A stretch of DNA of 64,000 bases from Parafrankia irregularis (GCF_001536285.1 NZ_FAOZ01000029.1:49278-113277); one strand, 5' to 3'; numbered from the stretch's first letter, positions 26,885 to 36,029 are shown. Numbers and translations are program-made. Notes: generated by a model not told the origin, from the sequence alone.

Positions 26885-28933
26885 TCAGACCGGGAGCAGC
26901 CGCACCGAGACCTCGCGGGCGCCGTGCTCCACGACCGCCCGCGCACCGTCGGCAAGCACTGTCACCTGGGCGAACCGGCCGCGCACCGACGCAGCGGTGA
27001 GTACCGGCACCGAGCCTCGCGGCAGCGAACGAACCGCCGGATCCAGCCGGATCGTCAACGTCGCCGCGCCGCCGAGCCGAACCGCCCGCTCGACCCGCAG
27101 CGCCGCCTCCCGCCCGGCTCCCGCGGCTCCCACCGTCACCTCCAGCGCGCCGCCGGTCTGCGTGAAGTCGCCCCTGACCTGCACCGTCTTCGTGGCTTCG
27201 ACCCGCAGTACACCGCCATCCACCCGGACGTCGCCGCGGCCGAGCGCCGCGGCCGAACCGGCGGTGAGGGCGCCGGCCCGAACCGTGGTGGTGCCGGTGA
27301 AGCTGTTCGCGCCGGTCAGCGCGAGCGTGCCGCTACCGGTCTTGACCAGCCCGCCGCGCCCGCCGATGTCGTTGCGCCAGGTGTCGTGGGCGTGGAAGCC
27401 ACCGAGGGAGGCGTCCAGGTCGGCGGACACGTCACCGTCGAAGGCGCCGTAGCCGTCGGCGGCGGTGAACAGGTCGAGCCGGCCCCACTGTTCGGTGCCG
27501 TCCAGCAGCGGGTAGCCGCCGGGGAGCGCGGTGCTGCGCAGCACCGCGCGGCGCTGGTCCGCGCTCAGGTATGGCAGCCGGGTCTCCAGCAGCACCTCGG
27601 CGCCCTTCGGGACGACCAGCGGCCGGTCCGGCCCGCCGCGGCGCAGCATGTACGTGTAGAACGGGGCGATCCTGCGGGCGTTGGCCTCCCGGCTCGCGTA
27701 GGCATCGGTGCCGGTGCCGGTGCCGGTGCCGGTGCCGGTGCCGGTGCCGGGCGCCGCCGCGTGCGCGTAGGTGAACAGGGTGTCGGCGGTCGTGCCGGTC
27801 CGTCCGGTGAAGTACTGCGTGGCCTGGGCTCGTGCGGCCACCTTGAGCGCCGCGTTGGCCGGGTCGCCGAGCGTCGCCGCGGCGAGTGCGGTCGCCAGGA
27901 TCCGCCCGCCGATCACGTCGACGGGGGAGTGCATACCGGCGAGGATCCGGGTGTTGCTCAGCTCGTACGCCCGGGCCACCAGCTCCTGGAACCGCTCGGG
28001 CACGGCGTAGGCGAGGGCGAGCGCGGCCAGGTGGAAGGCGTTCGTGTGCCCACTGGGGAAACCGCCGTCCTCGGCGGGCACCGTGGAACGCTGGCGCAAC
28101 AGCTGCGCGGCGACCGTCACCTCCGAGCGGTACACCGGGAATCCCAGGTCATCGACGGCGCCGGTGTCGACGACCTCGCTGCGCTCGGTCATCCGCCACG
28201 GGCGCGGGTACAGGTAGCTGAACTTGCTCGGATTACTGGACGCGAACGGTCCGCGCACCGTGTTCACAAGGGTGACGACGTTGCCCAGCGCGGAGCTCAC
28301 CGAACCGGCCCCGATCGCCGAACCGGCCGGCGCGCCCGCGGGGACGGCGTCGTCGATCTTCGCGGGTGGGGTGCCGTCCGGCGCAGAGGTGATGCTGGTG
28401 ACGGCCAGCGCCCCCTCCTTGTACAGCGCGGCCAGCGGGCCGAGCGCGGCGATCACGGCGTAGCTCTGGTGCTGCCGGTCGTAGATGAACGCGTCGCGGG
28501 CCTGCGCGTCGGTGCGCCGGCGGGTCACCTCGGCGGTGTAGCGCATGTTCTCGCGCAGGACGTCCGGCCGCAGCGGGCTGCCGGTGTTCCAGGCCGTCCC
28601 GGTCTGCCACAGCTTCGCCATCCCGTCGAGGATCCGCACGGCCGCGTTGCCCGCCGCGGTCAGGTCCGCGGTCGTGTTCGTCCGGTAGGCGTCGACGAAC
28701 GCGGCGGCCGCGCTCCCACCGGCTGTGCCTTCGGCGGCGGCGGTCGTGGTGGAGGCGGCCGCGGCGGTGCCGGCGGATGCCGTGAGCCAGGCCGGTGCCA
28801 TCAGCGTTCCGAGGGCGGCCGCCGCGGATCCGCGCAGAACGCTCCGCCGGTCGAGTGCCCGCAGGCCGTCCGCTGCCACCCTGCCCGCCGCCACCCTGCC
28901 CGCCGCCGCTGCGTCGTGCTTTTCCTCGTGCAT
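26885..28933 (-). CDS. Tat-exported PAP2-family phosphatase with autotransporter-type repeat C-terminus
   Basis: 682 residues. The N-terminus carries a twin-arginine signal, DRRSVLRGSAAAALG, followed by an Ala-rich segment, so the protein is exported. The catalytic region shows GGFPSGHTNAFHLA and NTRILAGMHSPVDVIGGR, the second and third PAP2/haloperoxidase motifs with both histidines. A Gly-Thr repeat (seven GGTGCC-type hexamers, about 27707-27750) precedes a second region with KTGSGTLALTGANSFTGTT, an autotransporter-associated beta-strand repeat, which is odd in a Gram-positive. It probably acts on phosphoesters outside the cell. The substrate cannot be read from the sequence. Confidence 0.85.
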   Translation of the reverse strand: MHEEKHDAAAAGRVAAGRVAADGLRALDRRSVLRGSAAAALGTLMAPAWLTASAGTAAAASTTTAAAEGTAGGSAAAAFVDAYRTNTTADLTAAGNAAVRILDGMAKLWQTGTAWNTGSPLRPDVLRENMRYTAEVTRRRTDAQARDAFIYDRQHQSYAVIAALGPLAALYKEGALAVTSITSAPDGTPPAKIDDAVPAGAPAGSAIGAGSVSSALGNVVTLVNTVRGPFASSNPSKFSYLYPRPWRMTERSEVVDTGAVDDLGFPVYRSEVTVAAQLLRQRSTVPAEDGGFPSGHTNAFHLAALALAYAVPERFQELVARAYELSNTRILAGMHSPVDVIGGRILATALAAATLGDPANAALKVAARAQATQYFTGRTGTTADTLFTYAHAAAPGTGTGTGTGTGTGTDAYASREANARRIAPFYTYMLRRGGPDRPLVVPKGAEVLLETRLPYLSADQRRAVLRSTALPGGYPLLDGTEQWGRLDLFTAADGYGAFDGDVSADLDASLGGFHAHDTWRNDIGGRGGLVKTGSGTLALTGANSFTGTTTVRAGALTAGSAAALGRGDVRVDGGVLRVEATKTVQVRGDFTQTGGALEVTVGAAGAGREAALRVERAVRLGGAATLTIRLDPAVRSLPRGSVPVLTAASVRGRFAQVTVLADGARAVVEHGAREVSVRLLPV
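27707..27750. repeat. Hexamer tandem repeat inside the PAP2 gene
   Basis: About seven copies of GGTGCC in a row encode a Gly-Thr run on the minus strand. The length could vary by slippage in multiples of two residues without breaking the frame. Confidence 0.8.
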
Positions 28934-29268
28934 GAAAGAAGCGCTCCACCGGCCGGTTCGGAGAAGGGGACGCGCCGCCGGCCCCGTGCTCGCCCCATCC
29001 GCAGCTGGCAGTATGCAGATGATCTGCGACGGCGGCTGGAACGAAACGTTGTTGCGACATGAACGGAAGCCGTCACTGTTTCGGTTCCCCGTGAGGACCG
29101 GGGATTCTGGTGGGCAGTGACCGGTGCACCCGCTCGACTATCGATGACTTTCGCTAATCGCCGCTTTCACCGAAAGCGGCGACGGTAGAGTCCGCTGGCG
29201 ACAGTTCGTGTTGTGCCGGGAGTAGCCGGGCTCGGTGAAGCCGGTGAAATCGGCGAGGGGGTGCGGCC
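28934..29268. promoter_or_regulatory. Divergent promoter region with strong hairpin at 29158-29182
   Basis: The 335 bp between the PAP2 gene and the kinase-like gene hold no gene. At 29158-29168 and 29172-29182 lies a perfect 11-bp inverted repeat (TCGCCGCTTTC / GAAAGCGGCGA) with a 3-base loop. It is not followed by a T-run, so it may be an operator or an RNA structure in the leader of the 29269 gene rather than a terminator. Confidence 0.55.
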
Positions 29269-31116
29269 GTGGACCTTCCGGCGGGGGGCGGGCCCGTCGA
29301 CTTCCAGGTTCACCGGTCCCGGCTCGGCGTCGAGGGCGGCCGGGCCGCGTTCGAGCGGATGGTGACCTCACTCGTCGACCGCCTGCACGGCCCGGCGCAC
29401 GGCGTCGCCCCGATCCAGGGCGACCGGGGCGTCGATGTCTTCCTCGGCGATCTCACCAGCCAGGTCCGGATCTGGCAGGTCCGCTACGTCATCGACCGCC
29501 TGGCCGCCGACCAGCTGCGCAACGTCGAGCACTCCTTCGCACGGGCCTGCCGGGCGGCGCGCGAGAACGGCTACGGGATCGAAAGCTGGGTGCTGTGCGT
29601 CCCGGTGAGCCTTCCGCCGGAAGCCCGCCGGCGTTGGACGGCCTGGCGCGACGGCCGCCAGCGGGAGACGAACATCGCCATCGAGCTGTGGGACGAGACG
29701 CGCCTGCGCTCCCTGCTGATGCGTCCCGACACCGACGACATCCGCCGTGCGTACTACGACGACGACGTCCAGGCCGAGCGGCGGACGTCAACTGGCGAGC
29801 GGCAGCCGGCGACCGGCGAGACACAGCCGGCGACCGGCGAGGTACGGCCCGTGGCCGGTACCGGCGAGGGGTGGCCGTCGACCGGTGGGAGGCGGCTCCC
29901 GACCGGGCAGCCGCGGTTGCGTGCCCGCCACGACGACGAGGCGCTCGACGCGACTGATCCGGCGGCCGGTCGCTGGTACGGGGGAGCGGAGGTCCGCCTC
30001 GGCCACGCCTGCTATCTCCTGCATGATCCGGTCACCGAGACCGTCGCGCCGGACCGGTCCTGGGCGCAGTACGACGCCGACGCCCGAGAGCTGGTGCCGA
30101 CGGCCCGGCCGGTGCGGATCAGGCACCTGCAGGTACATCGCCCGACAGCGGAAGCCGAGGCCCGCCGCAACGGCCTACGTGCCCAGGCCGACCTGCTGGA
30201 CCAGTTCGCCGGCGCGGCCGGTCTGCCACGCACGCTCACCCGGCACGGCCTGGCCGGCAACGGTGACGACAGCGGCAGCGGCAGCGGCAGCGACAACGGC
30301 GAGGGCAGCGGCCCCGGCCCCGGCCCCGGCCCCGGGCGGGGGCAGGAACACGAGTACGAACAGGAGCACAGGTACCGGCAGGCGCTCACCCGGTGCGACA
30401 CGGCGACGCTGGTGCTGTCGGCGCCGACCGGCCGGTCCTGGCGCGACGTCCACACCCCCGGGTCAAGCCTCTCCCGCCTCTCCCGTTCCGCGGTCTCCCG
30501 CGGCGGCCCGGCCCGTACCCGTCCCGTCCCAGGCGGGTTCGGTGTGCGCGGATTCGGCGCGGGCGGGCCGGTCGGCGGGCTGGACCGCATCGCCGCCGCG
30601 GGGGCGCTCGCCGCGGCGGCCGAACTCTGCCTCGTCCTGCAGACACTGCACCAGCAGGGGCAGGCGCACCGCTGCCTGACCCTCGACGCGATCGTCATCA
30701 CCGCCCCGGGCCGCGGCCGGCGGGCCGTCGCGCTGCGCGATCTCGGCCTGCTCGGCCTGACCGAGGTCCCCGGCGAGGGCGGCCCCTGGCAGGCACCCGA
30801 GCAACGTCACCAGGGGCTCGGCCGCTGGCACCATTCCGTGCCGGCGGGCGGCAGCCTGGCCCCGCGTCCCATCCGGGGCCTGGGGGCTCGTCCCGGGCCA
30901 CCGGCGGACGTCCACCAGGTCGCGGCGCTGGTCCGGGAGACTCTCGGTGGGCTCGCATCCGCGCCGGACGTGCCGCTGCCGGGCCATTCGGCCGAGTTCA
31001 ACGATCTGCTGGCGCGCGCCCTGCACCCGGACCCGGCCCGGCGCCCACCCGTCGGCGCTCTCGCCGTCGGCCTGCGCGCCGAGCGCCAGCGACTCTCCCT
31101 CGGGGGACGTCCGTGA
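29269..31116 (+). CDS. Restriction-like (PD-(D/E)XK-type) domain fused to a pseudokinase
   Basis: 615 residues from GTG with GAGGGGG upstream. Residues 20-165 resemble the nuclease-like domain found at the N-terminus of many bacterial conflict proteins: E29, GDRGVDVF with D56, then IWQVRY, where Q70-V-R72 stands in for the usual E/QxK. Residues 165-380 are repetitive and low complexity (SGSGSGS, PGPGPGPG). The C-terminal part looks like a protein kinase C-lobe: HRCLTLDAIVI at 467 replaces HRDLKxxN, so the catalytic Asp, Lys and Asn are lost; DLG at 491-493 and QAPEQ at about 512 remain. A defence or signalling role is inferred; no partner gene is evident. Confidence 0.6.
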   Translation: MDLPAGGGPVDFQVHRSRLGVEGGRAAFERMVTSLVDRLHGPAHGVAPIQGDRGVDVFLGDLTSQVRIWQVRYVIDRLAADQLRNVEHSFARACRAARENGYGIESWVLCVPVSLPPEARRRWTAWRDGRQRETNIAIELWDETRLRSLLMRPDTDDIRRAYYDDDVQAERRTSTGERQPATGETQPATGEVRPVAGTGEGWPSTGGRRLPTGQPRLRARHDDEALDATDPAAGRWYGGAEVRLGHACYLLHDPVTETVAPDRSWAQYDADARELVPTARPVRIRHLQVHRPTAEAEARRNGLRAQADLLDQFAGAAGLPRTLTRHGLAGNGDDSGSGSGSDNGEGSGPGPGPGPGRGQEHEYEQEHRYRQALTRCDTATLVLSAPTGRSWRDVHTPGSSLSRLSRSAVSRGGPARTRPVPGGFGVRGFGAGGPVGGLDRIAAAGALAAAAELCLVLQTLHQQGQAHRCLTLDAIVITAPGRGRRAVALRDLGLLGLTEVPGEGGPWQAPEQRHQGLGRWHHSVPAGGSLAPRPIRGLGARPGPPADVHQVAALVRETLGGLASAPDVPLPGHSAEFNDLLARALHPDPARRPPVGALAVGLRAERQRLSLGGRP

Positions 31117-31510
31117 CGTCGTCCCGCCGCCTGTTCGTGATGCCTGACATGGGTGATACCTGACAAGCACGATGCCTGAGAGACACGATGCCTGACATGG
31201 GCGACTTCTGGTCAGCCGTCAAGAATGCCCGGGGCAGGTGATACGGGTGACCCTCCGTTCAGGTGCCCCTGCGGCGGTGAACTTCGGTCGGTTCGCGAAT
31301 TGGGCTACTCCCGCCGCCCCTTTTCCGTTCCGGAGATCATTACAAGGGCCCATGCCGGCGGCGCATCACTCTCCCGGTCGAGGTGGCTTCGTCCGGTAAC
31401 CCCTTTTCTGGTGCCGCGGTGGGGTCAACCGGCATTCCCCCGGGTGCTCGCTCGTTCCCCTGAGGAGAGCACGGACGGCTGCCGGCTGGGGCCGTCTCGT
31501 CCACGGAGGG
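31117..31510. repeat. Intergenic region with four 16-bp tandem repeats (31139-31202)
   Basis: No gene is recognised here. Starting at 31139, 31155, 31171 and 31187, a degenerate 16-bp unit beginning GATGCCTGA repeats four times; the first and last copies are identical over 15 bases. The rest, with a relatively T-rich patch near 31320-31345, probably holds the promoter of the SpoIIE phosphatase gene. Confidence 0.7.
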
Positions 31511-32995
31511 ATGTTTCGACAAATGGGGCAACCGGTGCAGGTGCAGGTGCCGGGGATGGCAGACAGGCACGAGTCCGTGCCGACCCTGGGCGCGGCGCTG
31601 GATGACGCGGGCAGGTGCCGCGGTGGCCGATCGCTGTCGCCGCTGGAGGCATCCCTGGAACTGCTCGACTTCACCGACGGGCTCAGCACGGCACTGACCG
31701 TGGAGGACGTTGCCCGGGTCGCCTTCCAGACAGTCACCCGCCTCGGTGTCACCTTCGCCGGCATGGTGCTGTTCGAGGAGGACGGCGACCTCGGCCCACG
31801 CGGCGGCCCGCCGGGCGCGCCGCTGCGGACGAGGGTCATCACCTGGCCCCGCCCACCCGCCGTCGACCGTGCCTGGGCCGCTCCGGGCAGCTGGGGCCCC
31901 GCCGTCGCGACCCAGGTCATGCAGACCGGCCGCGCCCGCTTCGACGCCTCGGCGGCACGCTACCTGCGCGACTTTCCCGACCGTGCCGAGGTCTTCGCCG
32001 AGCTCGGCATCGAGGCCTGCGCCAGCCTCCCGGTCGTCGCCGACGGCGGCGACGGCCCGCTCGGGGTGCTGCTGCTCGCCTGGCCCGAGCCCAGGCGGTT
32101 CGGGCCGGACTGCCAGGCCTTCCTCCACGCGATGGCCTCCGCCTACGGGCGGGCGATCGGGCGTGCCCGTCGCTACGAACGCCAGATGTGCACCGTGGAG
32201 ACCCTGCAGCGCGCCATCCTGCCGCAGCAGCTGCCGGTCGTGCCCGGCGTCCAGCTCACCGCCCGCTACCTGCCCGCCGGCCGCGACGTCGGCCTCGGCG
32301 GCGACTGGTACGACGCGACCGTCCTGCCCGACGGGACGCTGGCCCTCGCCGTCGGCGACGTCGGCGGCCACGGGCTGCGCGCCACAGCGCTCATGGCGGA
32401 GCTCAGCCACTCGGCCCGGGCCTACGCGCTGCACGGCCTGTCGCCCGCGGCGATCACCACCCAGCTGTCGGCCAACCTGGCCAGCTCCGGCAGCGAGATC
32501 CTGGCCACCGCGGTGATCGCCCAGCTCGATCCGGCCACCGGGCGTTTCAGCTGGTCGTGCGCGGGCCATCCACCGCCGCTGCACCTCGCGGGGGAGGGCG
32601 GCCGCCCGCGCTACCTGTCCGAGGTCCACGGCCCGATGCTCGGCGTGCTGTCCGACCACCGGTACGGGCAGAGCGGGCTGCGGCTGACCGGCCCGGGCCT
32701 GCTGCTGTACACCGACGGGCTCGTCGAGCGCCGTGACGTCTCCATCTCCCAGCGCCTCGAGGCCTTGGCCGCGAGCGCCACCCGGGTGGCCGGACGAGAC
32801 TCGTCGGGACGGGCGCCGTCGGGTCGAAAGCCGTCGGGACGGGTGCCGTCCGAGCGGGTGCTCGATCGGGCGGACATCGCCGCTGCCGCCGCCAGCACCG
32901 ACCTCGACCAGCTGTGCGACGCGCTGCTGGCCGAGATCGCCGGGCCGGGCGAGCGAGAGGACGACGTCTGCGTCCTCGGCGTCACCCTGATCTGA
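31511..32995 (+). CDS. GAF-SpoIIE (PP2C) serine phosphatase
   Basis: 494 residues. The N-terminal part, about 55-230, is a GAF domain (ELLDFTDGLSTALTVEDVAR to FGPDCQAFLHAMASAYGR). Residues 235-470 are the SpoIIE/PP2C-type phosphatase: LQRAILPQQLPVVPGV, GGDWYDATVLPDGTLALAVG with the metal-binding Asp, GDVGGHGLRATALMAEL and LLYTDGLVERR. Such proteins dephosphorylate anti-sigma-factor antagonists in the Rsb-like partner-switching pathway. No anti-sigma or antagonist gene lies next to it, so it is an orphan module. A 45-residue Ser/Arg-rich insertion occurs near the end, between the last phosphatase motifs. The start could also be a later ATG (31523 or 31556). Confidence 0.9.
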   Translation: MFRQMGQPVQVQVPGMADRHESVPTLGAALDDAGRCRGGRSLSPLEASLELLDFTDGLSTALTVEDVARVAFQTVTRLGVTFAGMVLFEEDGDLGPRGGPPGAPLRTRVITWPRPPAVDRAWAAPGSWGPAVATQVMQTGRARFDASAARYLRDFPDRAEVFAELGIEACASLPVVADGGDGPLGVLLLAWPEPRRFGPDCQAFLHAMASAYGRAIGRARRYERQMCTVETLQRAILPQQLPVVPGVQLTARYLPAGRDVGLGGDWYDATVLPDGTLALAVGDVGGHGLRATALMAELSHSARAYALHGLSPAAITTQLSANLASSGSEILATAVIAQLDPATGRFSWSCAGHPPPLHLAGEGGRPRYLSEVHGPMLGVLSDHRYGQSGLRLTGPGLLLYTDGLVERRDVSISQRLEALAASATRVAGRDSSGRAPSGRKPSGRVPSERVLDRADIAAAAASTDLDQLCDALLAEIAGPGEREDDVCVLGVTLI

Positions 32996-33034
32996 GCCCG
33001 AAGGCGCGCAAACCGCCGGTATATCCCCAGGCGG

Positions 33035-33187
33035 GTGAGACTCAGCTGGTCCGCCGGTGATGTCGCGCTCTGGGACAACCGCGTTCTGCTGCACTACGGA
33101 GTCCGTGACTACGGCGACTCCCCGCGGGAGCTGGAACGTGTGCTCGTCGCCGCGCGGCCGCAGGACTTCATCGAGGAACTGATCTGA
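33035..33187 (+). pseudogene. C-terminal remnant of a TauD/TfdA-family dioxygenase
   Basis: The 50-codon frame reads RLSWSAGDVALWDNRVLLHY then GVRDYGD, the C-terminal motif of alpha-ketoglutarate-dependent taurine dioxygenase-like enzymes, which includes the second iron-binding His and the Arg that binds 2-oxoglutarate in the family. Nothing upstream continues the family, since the SpoIIE gene ends 40 bp earlier. It is therefore a gene relic, probably left after a deletion or rearrangement. Confidence 0.75.
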
Positions 33188-33347
33188 GGAACTGATCCGA
33201 GGAACTGCGCTGAGGGCAGGGCACCGGCCGGAGTCCGGTGGCCGACAGGCCTTCACGCCTTGCAGGCCTGGGACGTCCCGCGTGACACTCCCTGTGAGCT
33301 CACGATTCGGTTGTGACCATCACGGTCCGGCACGGCGGAGGTTGCTG

Positions 33348-34163
33348 ATGTTCGGTCATCGCAGGTCCGCGAGCGACAGAGCCGCCGACCCGGGCCCGCC
33401 GGCCGCGCCGCCCATGCCCGGCCCCGGCCCCTACGACGAGGCCGACGCACCGGACCTCGGCCTGCCCGAGTGGGACTGGCCGCCGCTGGTCGACTACGGC
33501 GCGCTGCGCGTCGCCGTGCCGGATGCCGTGACGGCCGAGATCCAGCCGGCCCCCGGCAGGCCCGACGTCCAGGAACTCGTCCTGCGGGCCGATCGGCTGA
33601 CGATTCGGCTGGCCGCCTTCGCCGCTCCGAAGAGCCGCGGCACCTGGGACGGATTCCGCGCCGACCTGGCCGCCGCGACTGCCGAGACCGACGCGCCCAG
33701 CGCAGCTGACGTGCCCAGCGCAGCCGACGTGCCCAGCACTGCCGTACCCGCCTGCGCCACCCCGGTCGGCACGCCGACCGTCACCTCCGGCCGGTATGGG
33801 CCGGAGTTCAGCAGCGGCGGCAGCAGGCTGATCGGGATCTCAGGCCCGCGCTGGTACCTGCGGATCGTCATCACCCCGGCCGGGGAGGGCGAGGCCGCGG
33901 ACGCCGGTACCTCGCTGCCCGTTCTGGACGTGATCCTGCGCGGCACGGTGGTCGTGCGCGGAACGGGCGCCATGCCGGCCGGAGCAGCCCTCCCACTGGG
34001 CCACCGTCAGCCCGCCGGCGCGCACCGCGTCGCGGTGTCCGATCTGTGGACGGACGAGCCGACCACGGCCGGCACCGGCACCCTCGAACGCCGGCGCGAC
34101 GTCTACGAGTCCACCGGTGCCTTCACCGGCTCCCTGAGCCGCAACCTCTCCACCTGGGGCTGA
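33348..34163 (+). CDS. DUF3710 family protein
   Basis: 271 residues from the ATG at 33348, preceded by GGCGGAGG. The pattern LPEWDWPPLVDYGALRVAVP, LRADRLTIRLAAFAAPKS, GISGPRWYLRIVI and LDVILRGTVVVRG is that of actinobacterial DUF3710. In many actinobacteria it is encoded near dUTPase and other nucleotide genes; here those neighbours are absent. A Ser/Ala/Pro insertion with a repeated 18-bp segment (PSAADV) sits near residues 125-140. The function is unknown. Confidence 0.88.
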   Translation: MFGHRRSASDRAADPGPPAAPPMPGPGPYDEADAPDLGLPEWDWPPLVDYGALRVAVPDAVTAEIQPAPGRPDVQELVLRADRLTIRLAAFAAPKSRGTWDGFRADLAAATAETDAPSAADVPSAADVPSTAVPACATPVGTPTVTSGRYGPEFSSGGSRLIGISGPRWYLRIVITPAGEGEAADAGTSLPVLDVILRGTVVVRGTGAMPAGAALPLGHRQPAGAHRVAVSDLWTDEPTTAGTGTLERRRDVYESTGAFTGSLSRNLSTWG

Positions 34164-34190
34164 CCTTGCCGCCTGCGGCTCCACCTGTGG

Positions 34191-34228
34191 CTCGCGTCCG
34201 CACCTGAGGCTCGCGTCCGCACCTGAGG
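34191..34228. repeat. Two exact 19-bp direct repeats between convergent genes
   Basis: CTCGCGTCCGCACCTGAGG occurs at 34191-34209 and again at 34210-34228, with partial copies on each side. It lies between the DUF3710 and YihY stops, where a terminator would be expected, but no hairpin with a T-run is seen. Confidence 0.85.
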
Positions 34229-34268
34229 CTGGCGTCCGCGGTGCCCGGCTCGGCCCGGGCCCGCCGGA

Positions 34269-35195
34269 TCAGGGTTCTCGATGTCTCTGCCGGGCCGCCT
34301 GGCCGTGCCGCGGCCGGCTGTCGGTCGAAATCCGCTTCAGGACGTCGATGACCGAAACCCCCGCCTCGACGTACCAGCTGCCGACCACCGCGCCGCCGAT
34401 CATCACCACACCGAACCCGATCAGCCAGGACAGGATGGTGAACACGACACCGATCGGCCCGTAGGTGCTTTCGTTCGACACGATCGTCGCCGAGAACGTC
34501 AGCCGGCTGAACCCGCCCAGCCCGGTCAGCCCGATCGTCGTGAAGAAGGCCACCGGCCAGGCCGAGCGCCAGCTCAGCCGGCCCATCGTGAGCACCCGGG
34601 CACCCGCCCACAGGAACATCGCCGTCATCACGACGACGACCAGTGCGTAGCCGACCTGACCGACCGCGGTGCCGGTAAGCACCGCTCCGAGCGCCGTCGA
34701 ACCGGCCAGGAACACGAGCAGCCCAGACAGCCAGATGACCTGATGGCGTAGACCGCGCAGACCCGCCGGGCTCAGCCGAAACACCCGCTCGTACACCACC
34801 TGAATGGACGCGGCCAGGCTCACCCCGCCCAGTACCAGCCAGAGCACGCCCAGCACGGACCAACCGGAGACCGTCGTCCCACTCCGCGGTGTGAAAAGCC
34901 GCTCGACGGCCATCGCCGCATCGTGGTTCAGGCCCATTCGCCTGATGATGATGTCCGCCGCCCCGCCGGCACCCAGAGGCGATGCCGCCGCCAACGCGAT
35001 CACGAACGGGAAGAACATCATCAGAATCAGCGCGGCAAGGTTCATCGCCCCGTTGATCAGATCCGCCGCACGGAGCCGCGAAGCCAGATCGCCGCGCAGC
35101 GCCCGCCGCATCCGCCGCCGCGCCACACCGAGGCGAAGCGTGTCGCGAAGCCTCGCACCGACGCGCCCGAAAGGCCCGAAGCGGTTCGACGTCAT
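34269..35195 (-). CDS. YihY/BrkB family inner membrane protein
   Basis: 308 residues with six hydrophobic helices, for example AAALILMMFFPFVIALAAA-like, VLGVLWLVLGGVSLAASI and VVFTILSWLIGFGVVMIGGA. The arrangement and the segment STYGPIGVVFTILSW match the YihY family, once misnamed ribonuclease BN. Members are integral membrane proteins of unclear function. It is convergent with DUF3710 and stands alone. Confidence 0.85.
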   Translation of the reverse strand: MTSNRFGPFGRVGARLRDTLRLGVARRRMRRALRGDLASRLRAADLINGAMNLAALILMMFFPFVIALAAASPLGAGGAADIIIRRMGLNHDAAMAVERLFTPRSGTTVSGWSVLGVLWLVLGGVSLAASIQVVYERVFRLSPAGLRGLRHQVIWLSGLLVFLAGSTALGAVLTGTAVGQVGYALVVVVMTAMFLWAGARVLTMGRLSWRSAWPVAFFTTIGLTGLGGFSRLTFSATIVSNESTYGPIGVVFTILSWLIGFGVVMIGGAVVGSWYVEAGVSVIDVLKRISTDSRPRHGQAARQRHREP

Positions 35196-35249
35196 TCCTG
35201 GACGGCTTCTGGACGGCGTTCCGCGGCCACCGGGACGGATACCCGGAGG

Positions 35250-35723
35250 TCAGTTCGTCCCGGCGAGCAGGTGAGGCGGGAAGCCGCCGCGGCTGATCGG
35301 CCCCCAGCGGTCGATCCGCAGCCGCAGCAGCACCTTGCCCTGGCGCCGCATCGCCTCGCGGTACTCCTCCCAGTCCGGATGCTCCCCGCTGATGCAGCGG
35401 TAGTACTCGACGAGCTCCTCCACCGCCGCCGGCTGATCCACCACCGTGATGCTTCCGTCGACCTGCACCCAGTCACCGCTGAACTCGTCCGACAGCACAC
35501 AGACCGACGCCCGTTCGTCCCGGCGTGCGTTACGTGCCTTGGCGCGATCGGGATAGGTCGAGATGACGATGTCGTCGGCCCTGTCCACACCCATGGTCAC
35601 GGGCGACAGCTGCGGCCTTCCGTCACTTCGGGTGGTGACGAGAATGCCATGGTGCCGAGGACGGACGAACTCGAGCAGAGCGGTCCGGTCGACAACGAGA
35701 TCACGTGCGGCGGTCGGGCTCAC
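35250..35723 (-). CDS. PPOX-class F420/FMN-dependent oxidoreductase
   Basis: 157 residues from the GTG at 35723. The sequence HHGILVTTRSDGRPQLSPVT, DDIVISTYPDRAKARNARRD and ERASVCVLSDEFSGDWVQVD is the split-barrel PPOX pattern typical of actinobacterial F420-dependent enzymes. The C-terminus has WEEYREAMRRQGKVLLRLRI. The substrate is unknown. It is divergent from the tRNA-Lys gene. Confidence 0.85.
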   Translation of the reverse strand: MSPTAARDLVVDRTALLEFVRPRHHGILVTTRSDGRPQLSPVTMGVDRADDIVISTYPDRAKARNARRDERASVCVLSDEFSGDWVQVDGSITVVDQPAAVEELVEYYRCISGEHPDWEEYREAMRRQGKVLLRLRIDRWGPISRGGFPPHLLAGTN

Positions 35724-36029
35724 GCGCCCGATGCTAACGCCGCCACCAGGCACCTCCCGCCAACCCGCGACCGCCCGCTCGCCCCCCGCACCTCGTCCCA
35801 GCTGTCCCGCACCCGGGGAGTCGCCTTGGGGGCCGCCTGCCGCTACGCATGTCCAGGCCCTCAACGATCGGCCAACCCCGGCGACACGCCGCACCGGGGC
35901 TGCACCCGGGCCGGATCCGAGGCGCCCGGGCCTCGGATCGACCGCCGACAAAATTGGTTGCCCCCTCGGCGTCAAACGCCCTACGGGCCTGGTATGGTTG
36001 TCCACGTCGCCGCGGAAACGCGGAGGCAG

